5,153 nt of DNA from Candidatus Omnitrophica bacterium 4484_49. Lineage in GTDB: Bacteria; Omnitrophota; Gorgyraeia; Kaelpiales; Kaelpiaceae. Below, one piece after another: positions 1 through 5,153 of the stretch. The stretch is from contig NATI01000070.1 in NCBI GenBank assembly GCA_002085265.1, positions 1 through 5,153 on the forward strand, in the 5' to 3' direction. The notes beneath the pieces were generated by a model. The model was not told the DNA's origin. It saw nothing but the letters and a program-made list of their open reading frames with translations, and searched no databases. The first letter of the stretch is position 1. Each line of letters opens with the position of its first letter. The translations under genes and the position numbers were made by a program.

Positions 1-237
1 TGTATTCTGGAATACACAGGGGGAATATGTCCGATTACCAGATGTAGTAAAGGGCTTTTAAATGGGCCCTGCGGAGGAATGGATAAGGGAAAATGTGAGG
101 TGGATAAAGAGAGGGATTGTGCCTGGGTTTTGATTTATGAGAGGTTGAAAAAGAAAGGAAGACTCCATCTTATTGAGAGAATGTTTCCTCCCAAGGATTA
201 TTCTCGCCATACAAAACCCGCTTCCAGGAGCATATGA
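1..237 (+). CDS. metV: MetV-type methylenetetrahydrofolate reductase C-terminal (zinc-binding) protein, 3' end only
   Basis: The first 78 codons of the window are open in frame 1 and stop at TGA 235-237; the 5' part lies outside the window. The sequence carries the cysteine-rich signature of the MTHFR C-terminal family (PF12225): CPITRC at residues 10-15, KGLLNGPCGG at 17-26, GKC at 30-32, then CAWVLIYERLKK at 40-51 and a closing FPPKDYS. In acetogens such as Moorella, MetV is a small zinc-containing subunit that pairs with MetF to reduce 5,10-methylene- to 5-methyl-tetrahydrofolate in the cytoplasm; that role is family knowledge, not shown here. Its stop codon overlaps the folE start, which fits a folate/C1 operon. 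The fragment could instead be the C-terminal part of a MetF-MetV fusion, because the upstream sequence is not visible. Confidence 0.85.
   Translation, partial: CILEYTGGICPITRCSKGLLNGPCGGMDKGKCEVDKERDCAWVLIYERLKKKGRLHLIERMFPPKDYSRHTKPASRSI
226..230 (+). promoter_or_regulatory. ribosome binding site of folE
   Basis: AGGAG lies inside the last codons of metV. It is 3 nt from the ATG at 234 and 6 nt from the ATG at 237. The 6-nt spacing is closer to the bacterial optimum, so this site favours the second of the two adjacent ATGs as the folE start. Confidence 0.6.
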
Positions 238-794
238 TGGATAGGAAAAAGATTGAAAAAGCAGTAAGAGAAATTTTGAAAGCCGTGGGAGAGAATCCCA
301 ACAGGAAAGACCTCAGGGACACTCCTAAAAGAGTTGCCAAGATGTATGAAGAAATTTTAGGAGGGATGAATAAAGACCCTGAGAAGGAACTGGAGGTTTT
401 TCTGGAACAGAATCACGATGAAATAGTTCTGGTTAAAGATATCCCATTATACTCGTTGTGTGAACATCATCTTCTGCCGTTTATCGGTAAGGCTCATGTC
501 GCTTATATCCCTCAGGGCAATAGAGTGACAGGGTTGAGTAAACTTGCCCGGGTGGTGGATATTTTATCCCGGCGCCTCCAGGTTCAAGAAAGGTTGACAA
601 CTCAAATAGCAGATGTCATAATGAAGAAACTAAAGCCTCAGGGGTGTATGGTGGTGATTGAGGCTGAGCATTTATGTATGAGTATGAGGGGGGTTAAAAA
701 ATCGGGCACGAAAACGATAACCAGTGCGGTTCGGGGGGTTTTCAAGAAGAATCAGAAGACCAGAATGGAAGCATTAGACCTTATCTTGAAGTGA
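237..794 (+). CDS. folE: GTP cyclohydrolase I (FolE)
   Basis: FolE converts GTP to 7,8-dihydroneopterin triphosphate, the first step of tetrahydrofolate synthesis, as a cytoplasmic toroidal homo-oligomer with one zinc per site. The 185-residue length is usual for the family. Numbered from this start, the signature SLCEHHLLPF at 73-82 gives the zinc ligands Cys75 and His78. EHLCMSMRGV at 144-153 supplies His145 and the third zinc ligand Cys147, and SGTKT at 156-160 belongs to the substrate-binding C-terminal region. PRRVA-like N-terminal helices are also present (TPKRVAKMYEE). Two ATGs sit side by side at 234 and 237. I chose 237 because AGGAG is 6 nt upstream of it; starting at 234 adds one Met and changes nothing else. 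The start overlaps the metV stop, and the stop overlaps the next gene's GTG start. It is folE1 (zinc, CEHH motif), not the unrelated FolE2. Confidence 0.96.
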   Translation: MDRKKIEKAVREILKAVGENPNRKDLRDTPKRVAKMYEEILGGMNKDPEKELEVFLEQNHDEIVLVKDIPLYSLCEHHLLPFIGKAHVAYIPQGNRVTGLSKLARVVDILSRRLQVQERLTTQIADVIMKKLKPQGCMVVIEAEHLCMSMRGVKKSGTKTITSAVRGVFKKNQKTRMEALDLILK

Positions 795-1930
795 AGGACT
801 ACGCAATTTTTATTCTGGAGACAGATAAACTGGTGGAGGAGGCTTTAAAAGAGACCTTACAGAATGAAGGTTATACCGTTTATTCTTTTACCGAACCCCA
901 CCAGGCATTCTCTTATGTTTCTAAAATAAATTTTCAGATTGCAATAATGGATGTAAATACCGGGGATGTCTGTCTGGAGGATTTTCTGAAGGAGATTAAA
1001 AAGAAAACGCCTCCTCCAGCAGTCATACTTACGGTTTATATTCCTGAATCTGAACAGATGATACGCCTTGTCAATAGGGGAGTAAATGGTTTTCTCATCA
1101 AGCCTATAAGTATGGAGGCTCTGGCAGAAGTTCTTTCTAAAGTGGAGAAGGAATTCAGGGTTTATGAACATATGGAAGAATTGAAAAAGGAAAATCAACG
1201 CCTCAGAGAGGAGAAACTTTCTCTGGAGGCCAACCTTTCAAAAGCATCTTTAAATATCTCTGTTGTGAAACTTGCCAGAATATTCCTGCACGAGTTGAAA
1301 AATTACTTAACCACGATTAATCTTTCCTTGCATAATCTTAAAAAACAGTTGCCCAGGCAGGAGGAGAGAATTGATAAATATCTGGAGGTAATATCCAGGA
1401 GTGTGAACGAAGCCAACAACCTGGCTATGATGATACTGGGTTTGCGCAAAGAAAGAAGAGAAAAAATAAATGTTAACCATCTTCTCCAGGAAATGGTTGA
1501 GATGCTGGATTTTGAATTTCGGAGGCAGGGGATAAGGGTTGAACTTTCCTTAAACGAAGAGGTACCACCTGTTGATATTAATTCTTCAGTTTTAAAGCAG
1601 GCAATACTTAATGTTATCTTCAATGCTAAGGAAGCAATGCCTTCGGGTGGGGAGTTGAAAATAAAAACTGATTGCACACAGGAGGAACTTTCTTATATAC
1701 TTATTGACATTCAGGATAGCGGGAGAGGAATTAAAGAAGAAGATATGGAGAGGATATTTTCTGCTGGATTCACCACTAAGGAGGATGGTAGTGGACTGGG
1801 ACTTTATGTGACTAAAAAAATAGTGGAAGGTATGGGGGGGAGAATAGAGGTGGAATCCAAACCTCATAGAGGCACAAAGGTTAAAATGTTTCTGCCCCTA
1901 AAAGTGGGAAAAGTTGCGGAAGTTAAATGA
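791..1930 (+). CDS. soluble histidine kinase with N-terminal receiver-like domain
   Basis: The 379-residue protein has no membrane segment or signal peptide, so it should be cytoplasmic. Residues about 4-118 form a CheY-like receiver with Asp54 as likely phosphoacceptor, Thr81 and the Lys104-Pro105 pair. The acidic pocket is altered, with Glu10-Thr11 where Asp-Asp is usual. Residues about 122-152 are a charged coiled-coil linker. The dimerisation/phosphotransfer helix follows, with the H-box HELKN at His167; its ExxN spacing (Glu168, Asn171) is the pattern linked to phosphatase activity in HisKA kinases. The ATPase domain (about 264-371) has the N box (Asn274, Asn278), the G1 box DSGRG at 309-313, the F region FTT and the G2 box GSGLGL at 333-338. 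The GTG start at 791 overlaps the folE TGA (GTGA). No clear Shine-Dalgarno precedes it, so translational coupling to folE is likely. The receiver fold begins at residue 4, which excludes a later start. The downstream regulator at 1927 is the obvious partner. Confidence 0.9.
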   Translation: MKDYAIFILETDKLVEEALKETLQNEGYTVYSFTEPHQAFSYVSKINFQIAIMDVNTGDVCLEDFLKEIKKKTPPPAVILTVYIPESEQMIRLVNRGVNGFLIKPISMEALAEVLSKVEKEFRVYEHMEELKKENQRLREEKLSLEANLSKASLNISVVKLARIFLHELKNYLTTINLSLHNLKKQLPRQEERIDKYLEVISRSVNEANNLAMMILGLRKERREKINVNHLLQEMVEMLDFEFRRQGIRVELSLNEEVPPVDINSSVLKQAILNVIFNAKEAMPSGGELKIKTDCTQEELSYILIDIQDSGRGIKEEDMERIFSAGFTTKEDGSGLGLYVTKKIVEGMGGRIEVESKPHRGTKVKMFLPLKVGKVAEVK

Positions 1931-3432
1931 ATCCCCAGGAATTGAAAATACTGGTCGTGGATGATGACCCCGGGCTTCTGGAGACACTTACTGATGCTCT
2001 GGAACTGGAGGGATATGGAGTGACCACTGCCAGGGCAGGGGAAGAGGCTTTGCAGATTCTGGATGAAGAAGAGGTTGACCTGGTGATTACCGATATAAAG
2101 ATGCCAGGATTGAGCGGAATGGAATTGTTGAAGGTCATTAAGGAAAAAAATCAATCCTTACCGGTTATCGTTATGACCGGATTCGCCTCTCTGGAAACAG
2201 CAATCGAGGCTATAAAACAGGGGGCTTATGATTATATTACTAAACCCTTTGAGATTGAGAAGCTTTTGCATACTGTAAGTAAGGCAGTGACTCAGAAAAA
2301 ACTGGAGGAGAAGAATAAACAACTTCTGGAAGACCTGGGGGATTTGAATAAAAAACTGGAAGAGAAAATCGGTCAGATTTTTGCTCTCGGTGAAGTCAGT
2401 AATATCGTGACCAGAATTCAGGATTTGGATACCATTTTGCAGGCAATTATATACATATCCCTTGAGATTACTGGAGCCAGTAAGTCAGCAATTCTGCTTC
2501 TTGATGGAATGAGCAAAGAGTTTGTTGTGGAGTATTATAAGGGGTTTGATTCCAAATTGATGGCTGCTCTCAGAATAAAATTGGGGCGAGGAGTGATAGG
2601 TGCTGGTGTTCAGAAAATGAAGCCAATTTCTCGAAAAGTGCTGGAGGAAAACAACCTTGTATTGGGTAAGGATGAAGTGGAACTTGTAGGAGAGGGCGAA
2701 TTTCTGATTATGCCCATCAGTTATCTTAATAATATTTTTGGACTCCTGGTCGTGGCTGATTTTCCAGAAGGGAAAAGAGTTAGTGATGCTGAGATAAATA
2801 TTTTAAATATCCTAAGCCGTCAGGCGTCAATAGCAATTAACAATCACTATCTCTATCAGAAATTGCAGAACAAGTATCTCACCACTCTTGAGGTTTTAGT
2901 TTCTGCTCTGGAAGCGAAGTGTAAAAATACTAAAGGACATTCTTATAGAGTGGGAATTTATGCCCGGAAGTTTGCGGAGTTTATTAAATTGAGCTCAGAT
3001 GAAATATCAATTCTGGAAAAAGCCTGTGCTCTTCACGACATCGGAAAAATTGTTATACCAGATTATATTCTCAGTAAGCCCTCTAAATTGAGTGATGGAG
3101 AGATGGAACAGATGCGGGCACACCCCTTGAAGGGAGTGGAAATTCTGGTCCCTCTGGGAATTATGAAGGAGATAATACCAGTTGTGCGCAATCATCACGA
3201 GAGGTTTGACGGCAAAGGGTATCCCGACTGTTTGAAAAATGGAGAGATCCCTTTCCTGGCTAAACTCGTTACCTTAGCCGATGCCTTTGATGCTATGACT
3301 TCACTCCGTTCTTATCGTAAAGCCCTTACTTCACAGGAAGCCCTAGCCGAGATTGAGGCTAACCTCGGTGTTCAATTTGACCCTCATCTGGGAGCACAAT
3401 TTATAAAATTCAATCCCCAGATTGTCCTGTAA
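1927..3432 (+). CDS. response regulator: receiver-GAF-HD-GYP cyclic-di-GMP phosphodiesterase
   Basis: This 501-residue cytoplasmic protein is predicted to hydrolyse the second messenger c-di-GMP under phosphorylation control. Receiver (about 6-120): Asp12-Asp13 pocket, Asp56 phosphosite in TDIKMP, Thr84, and Lys106-Pro107, all canonical. A coiled coil covers about 122-152. A GAF-type sensory domain fills about 160-310; its ligand is unknown. The HD-GYP domain (about 317-497) has every signature I looked for: GHSYRV with His338, HDIGK at 370-374, HPLKG at 399-403, NHHER at 422-426, DGKGYP at 428-433, ADAFDAMTS at 451-459 followed by RSYRKAL, and FDP at 484-486. The position four residues before His338 is Asn, not the Glu that adds a third metal in trinuclear members, so a binuclear site is expected. 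The ATG overlaps the kinase stop (ATGA), with a weak GGAAG at 1918-1922. A role in lowering c-di-GMP (motility or biofilm exit) is inferred from the family. Confidence 0.94.
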   Translation: MNPQELKILVVDDDPGLLETLTDALELEGYGVTTARAGEEALQILDEEEVDLVITDIKMPGLSGMELLKVIKEKNQSLPVIVMTGFASLETAIEAIKQGAYDYITKPFEIEKLLHTVSKAVTQKKLEEKNKQLLEDLGDLNKKLEEKIGQIFALGEVSNIVTRIQDLDTILQAIIYISLEITGASKSAILLLDGMSKEFVVEYYKGFDSKLMAALRIKLGRGVIGAGVQKMKPISRKVLEENNLVLGKDEVELVGEGEFLIMPISYLNNIFGLLVVADFPEGKRVSDAEINILNILSRQASIAINNHYLYQKLQNKYLTTLEVLVSALEAKCKNTKGHSYRVGIYARKFAEFIKLSSDEISILEKACALHDIGKIVIPDYILSKPSKLSDGEMEQMRAHPLKGVEILVPLGIMKEIIPVVRNHHERFDGKGYPDCLKNGEIPFLAKLVTLADAFDAMTSLRSYRKALTSQEALAEIEANLGVQFDPHLGAQFIKFNPQIVL

Positions 3433-3574
3433 GTCCTTTGTGTAAACTTTAATTTACTTAAAATCCTTTCGTCCCACCAGGTTTATTTATCTATTGCTTT
3501 TATTTCCAATATGTTAAGAAATATAACCCCGGGTATGGAATTTGCATGTATGATAGTGAAAGGAGGTAGTAGAG
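3433..3574 (+). other. intergenic gap between the signalling operon and the downstream block
   Basis: This 142-nt AT-rich stretch is the only real gap in the window. It contains a weak inverted repeat (GTAAA at 3442-3446 against TTTAC at 3453-3457), which is too AT-rich and short to call a terminator. TATAAC at 3522-3527 resembles a -10 element but has no acceptable -35 at normal spacing. I therefore cannot say whether block 2 has its own promoter. The last bases of the gap hold the ribosome binding site of the next small gene. Confidence 0.5.
3559..3567 (+). promoter_or_regulatory. strong ribosome binding site of the 36-codon ORF
   Basis: AAAGGAGGT is a near-perfect match to the 16S anti-Shine-Dalgarno sequence. 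The AGGAGG core (3561-3566) ends 8 nt before the ATG at 3575. It is the strongest such site I see in the window, and it is the main reason to treat the short ORF as translated. Confidence 0.75.
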
Positions 3575-3685
3575 ATGGAAAAGGTTATGGTGGTAGATTT
3601 GAGAATTTATGAGGAGATAATAATCTGGCTGACGGGGGTAGTAATGTATTTAATGATGATTGCCGGAGGAAGATGTGGCTATTAA
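3575..3685 (+). CDS. 36-residue putative single-span membrane peptide
   Basis: I do not recognise this protein. The ORF starts at ATG 3575, 8 nt after a near-consensus ribosome binding site, and ends at TAA 3683-3685. Residues 1-14 are polar and mostly charged (Glu2, Lys3, Asp8, Arg10, Glu13, Glu14). Residues about 15-30 (IIIWLTGVVMYLMMIA) form one continuous hydrophobic stretch suitable for a membrane helix, and the tail GGRCGY carries one Cys and one Arg. The last 11 nt overlap the metallopeptidase gene, whose own ribosome binding site lies within this ORF, so the two are probably translated together. It could be a small membrane protein acting with its neighbours, a leader peptide controlling the next gene, or the former N-terminal anchor of that gene separated by a frameshift. 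The evidence for expression is the ribosome binding site and the context only. Confidence 0.55.
   Translation: MEKVMVVDLRIYEEIIIWLTGVVMYLMMIAGGRCGY
3665..3669 (+). promoter_or_regulatory. ribosome binding site deciding the metallopeptidase start
   Basis: GGAGG lies 5 nt upstream of the GTG at 3675. The longer reading that begins at TTG 3660 has no such site before it, and the ATG at 3688 is too far away (18 nt). This places the start of the HEXXH gene at 3675. Confidence 0.65.
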
Positions 3686-4115
3686 AAATGAACTGATTAA
3701 GATAAAAGCCCCTCAATTCTGGGAAGAATTTGCCCGGGGGTACGGGATTTCCGAGGTTATATTAATTAAGGGGGATGGGTCTTATAAAAGTATGATAATC
3801 GGAGACATCGTGGTTATAAATCTTCACTATCGTGAAGTTGGGGGGTATAGAAAAATTCTGGATGTGGAGTGTTATGAAGAGGTAATCACCGCCAAGTTTC
3901 TTCACGAACTTGCCCATTATATAAAAAAACATTATGTTCAGAAGATGAAACAGGGTAAAATAATTACTCTTGAGGATGTCTGTGAAAGGACTCTGGAAGA
4001 AATTCTGGCCGATCCCTGTGAGCGGGAAGCCTGGGATTTTGTCCTGGAATTCAAACATGAAAAACCGGAATTGTTCCAGGCACTGGTGGAAAGTCTTAAG
4101 GCCTGTCTTCATTAG
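3675..4115 (+). CDS. small HEXXH zinc metallopeptidase-like protein (ImmA/IrrE-like fold)
   Basis: The protein is 146 residues from the GTG at 3675, chosen for the GGAGG 5 nt upstream; a TTG at 3660 would add five residues. A predicted beta strand (GDIVVINLHY) precedes a helix with the zincin motif HELAH at 77-81 (His77, Glu78, His81). About 35 residues later, CEREAWDF at 115-122 offers Glu116 or Glu118 as third metal ligand. The order strand, HEXXH helix, then an ExEA-type helix is that of ImmA/IrrE (COG2856-like) gluzincins, known to cleave repressors or regulators; assignment to that family is by motif and layout only. No signal peptide or membrane segment is present, so it is probably cytoplasmic, or membrane-associated through the small peptide before it. 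There is no helix-turn-helix domain in the protein or its visible neighbours, so its substrate is unknown. It could also be a distinct SprT-like or uncharacterised zincin. The 3' end overlaps the next gene by 59 nt. Confidence 0.75.
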   Translation: MAIKNELIKIKAPQFWEEFARGYGISEVILIKGDGSYKSMIIGDIVVINLHYREVGGYRKILDVECYEEVITAKFLHELAHYIKKHYVQKMKQGKIITLEDVCERTLEEILADPCEREAWDFVLEFKHEKPELFQALVESLKACLH

Positions 4116-5153
4116 TTTTTTGATAAATGTTTTTCTCTGTTCCTTTGTCCTTGGTGAAGACGATTTCAAGACCAGGATAATAAATCACAATTTCCAATAT
4201 TTCCTCACAGCCATAGATTATAATTCGGGATTGGTATATGACCATATTCTATTTACCCCGGATAACGATATGAAAATTGGTAAATACACCAGCCCTACTG
4301 TAATAGGGTTATGGATGGTTTTACTTGCTGATGTTATAACCGGAGATTTAAAAATAGATGATTTTACACCTGATGATGCCTGGGAAATCCTTTCCACAGT
4401 AATAAGGACCCTGGAAAGGATCCCTCGATGGAAGGGGTTATTTTACTGGTATGAACTTAAAGAAAGCATTACTCCCACAGATGACAGGGCTATCTCCGCC
4501 TATGATAATGGCAATCTTACAATTTCTATGGCTGTGGCATATTCTGCTCTGAGTAGCACTGATAATGAGCTCGACAGCGATCTGGCGGAGAGGATATGGA
4601 GGTTGCTTATTGCTCAGGAGGAGGGATGGAGAAAATTCTTTGATGAGAGACGGCATCTCCTTTATGGATTATATAAGAGTGGGAAGCCTGTAAGGAATCT
4701 CTGGCTGGACAGGTTTTATACGGAGGCCCGAAATGCAGTTATTGCTGGAATTCTTATCGGGAAGTTACCTAAAAGTATATGGAGAAATCTCCTTCGGGAG
4801 AGAAACTGTCCTCGAGGTGAATACACTTTATCCAGTGGCAGGAAGATAGAGTTCTTAAAACCCTATCAGGGTGCATTTCAGGCCTGGATGAGTTTGTTGT
4901 TCATCCCTGAGATGGAACTTTCCCAGAAGTTGCGGAGAATGCATTGCAATTATGCCCAGATTCAGATTGATTATGCATTGAATTCTGAAATTCCTCTTTT
5001 GCGTTCAGCGTGTGCTGACCCTTATATTCAGGACAGATATTTTTATGAGCCCTGTGTAGGCGTTTTCAATGCCAGTGAGGATTGGGTGCGTTCTGACATC
5101 GGTTCTCCCTATGCCACTGCTTTACTTTATACCGTATATCCTAAAATAAGTCT
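4057..5153 (+). CDS. exported glycoamylase-like (PF10091/GH144-type) protein, 3' end beyond window
   Basis: Frame 1 is open from ATG 4057 to the window edge (365 codons, no stop). An ATG at 3976 is also in frame, but 4057 puts a signal peptide at the N-terminus: basic region 1-15, hydrophobic core about 17-32, likely cleavage after Gly33 before EDDF. Cys28 does not sit in a lipobox. The mature part follows the (alpha/alpha)6-barrel glycoamylase-like family: TSPTVIGLW at 78-86 (family TSPTNIGLY), PRWKGLFYWY at 123-132 (family GHFYNWYD), AYDNGNL at 148-154 (family TVDSGNL), EAR at 223-225, and near the end SPYATALLYTVYP (family APYATALAAMVDP). Related domains act on beta-glucans, including in cyclic beta-1,2-glucan synthases; the substrate here is unknown. 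Two usual glutamates look replaced: Gln275 in the FEYLMP-like segment and Arg316 in the WGISES-like segment. Activity may therefore be lost or changed. The start lies 59 nt inside the metallopeptidase gene and has no good ribosome binding site. Confidence 0.8.
   Translation, partial: MKNRNCSRHWWKVLRPVFISFLINVFLCSFVLGEDDFKTRIINHNFQYFLTAIDYNSGLVYDHILFTPDNDMKIGKYTSPTVIGLWMVLLADVITGDLKIDDFTPDDAWEILSTVIRTLERIPRWKGLFYWYELKESITPTDDRAISAYDNGNLTISMAVAYSALSSTDNELDSDLAERIWRLLIAQEEGWRKFFDERRHLLYGLYKSGKPVRNLWLDRFYTEARNAVIAGILIGKLPKSIWRNLLRERNCPRGEYTLSSGRKIEFLKPYQGAFQAWMSLLFIPEMELSQKLRRMHCNYAQIQIDYALNSEIPLLRSACADPYIQDRYFYEPCVGVFNASEDWVRSDIGSPYATALLYTVYPKIS

Noticed and set aside
857..2154. Several minus-strand open frames opposite the two signalling genes
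   Set aside because: They lie wholly opposite strong, motif-bearing + strand genes, show no recognisable domains and are low-complexity shadows of the coding strand.
3442..3457. Inverted repeat GTAAA...TTTAC after the HD-GYP gene as a terminator
   Set aside because: The 5-bp stem is almost all A/T with no GC-rich arm and no proper U-tract, so it would be too weak for an intrinsic terminator.
3494..3554. Promoter candidates: TTGCTT (3494) with TATAAC (3522), or TATGAT (3549)
   Set aside because: The first pair has a 22-nt spacer, and the second lacks a -35 and would start transcription inside the ribosome binding site. Neither is convincing.
3660..3674. TTG 3660 as the start of the HEXXH gene
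   Set aside because: No ribosome binding site precedes it, whereas GGAGG sits 5 nt before the GTG at 3675.
3976..4056. Upstream in-frame ATG at 3976 as start of the glycoamylase-like gene
   Set aside because: It would place 27 extra residues before the basic region of the signal peptide and deepen the overlap with the zincin gene; 4057 gives a normal signal peptide.
3762..4169. 135-codon minus-strand open frame opposite the HEXXH gene
   Set aside because: It mirrors the zincin gene, has no family motif I recognise, and the + strand frame has the HEXXH motif and a ribosome binding site.
4438..4656. 72-codon minus-strand open frame opposite the glycoamylase-like gene
   Set aside because: The + strand frame here carries conserved family landmarks and is open to the window end; the reverse frame is a shadow.

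Overview
The window is tightly packed and moderately AT-rich. Every gene I can support lies on the + strand. The genes overlap at stop/start junctions, many glycines are GGG codons, and strong Shine-Dalgarno sequences precede some starts, so this is bacterial chromosomal sequence. The first gene is the end of a MetV-type methylenetetrahydrofolate reductase partner. Such proteins are common in anaerobes with a Wood-Ljungdahl or related C1 pathway. A deep-branching anaerobic bacterium is therefore plausible, but nothing here fixes the phylum. I see no mobile element, CRISPR array, tRNA or rRNA.

Layout: Block 1 (1-3432) is a chain of four genes joined by overlaps of 1 to 4 nt: the 3' end of metV (1-237), folE (237-794), a soluble histidine kinase with an N-terminal receiver (791-1930), and a receiver-GAF-HD-GYP response regulator (1927-3432). 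The first two supply and use folate: FolE starts pterin synthesis from GTP, and MetV belongs to the reductase acting on methylene-tetrahydrofolate. The second two look like a cognate pair, with a cytoplasmic kinase that may phosphorylate a cyclic-di-GMP phosphodiesterase. A short gap (3433-3574) with no convincing promoter or terminator separates the blocks.

Block 2 (3575 to the window end) has three overlapping genes. The first is a 36-residue single-span membrane peptide with an excellent ribosome binding site. The second is a small HEXXH zinc metallopeptidase-like protein resembling the ImmA/IrrE fold, but with no helix-turn-helix partner visible. The third is an exported protein whose gene starts inside the metallopeptidase gene and runs off the window. 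It resembles the glycoamylase-like (PF10091/GH144-type) domain also found in cyclic beta-1,2-glucan synthases, but it appears to have lost two glutamates that are usually conserved there. Block 2 is the least familiar part. A membrane peptide, a small zincin and a secreted glycosidase-like protein in one overlapping unit is not an arrangement I can name.
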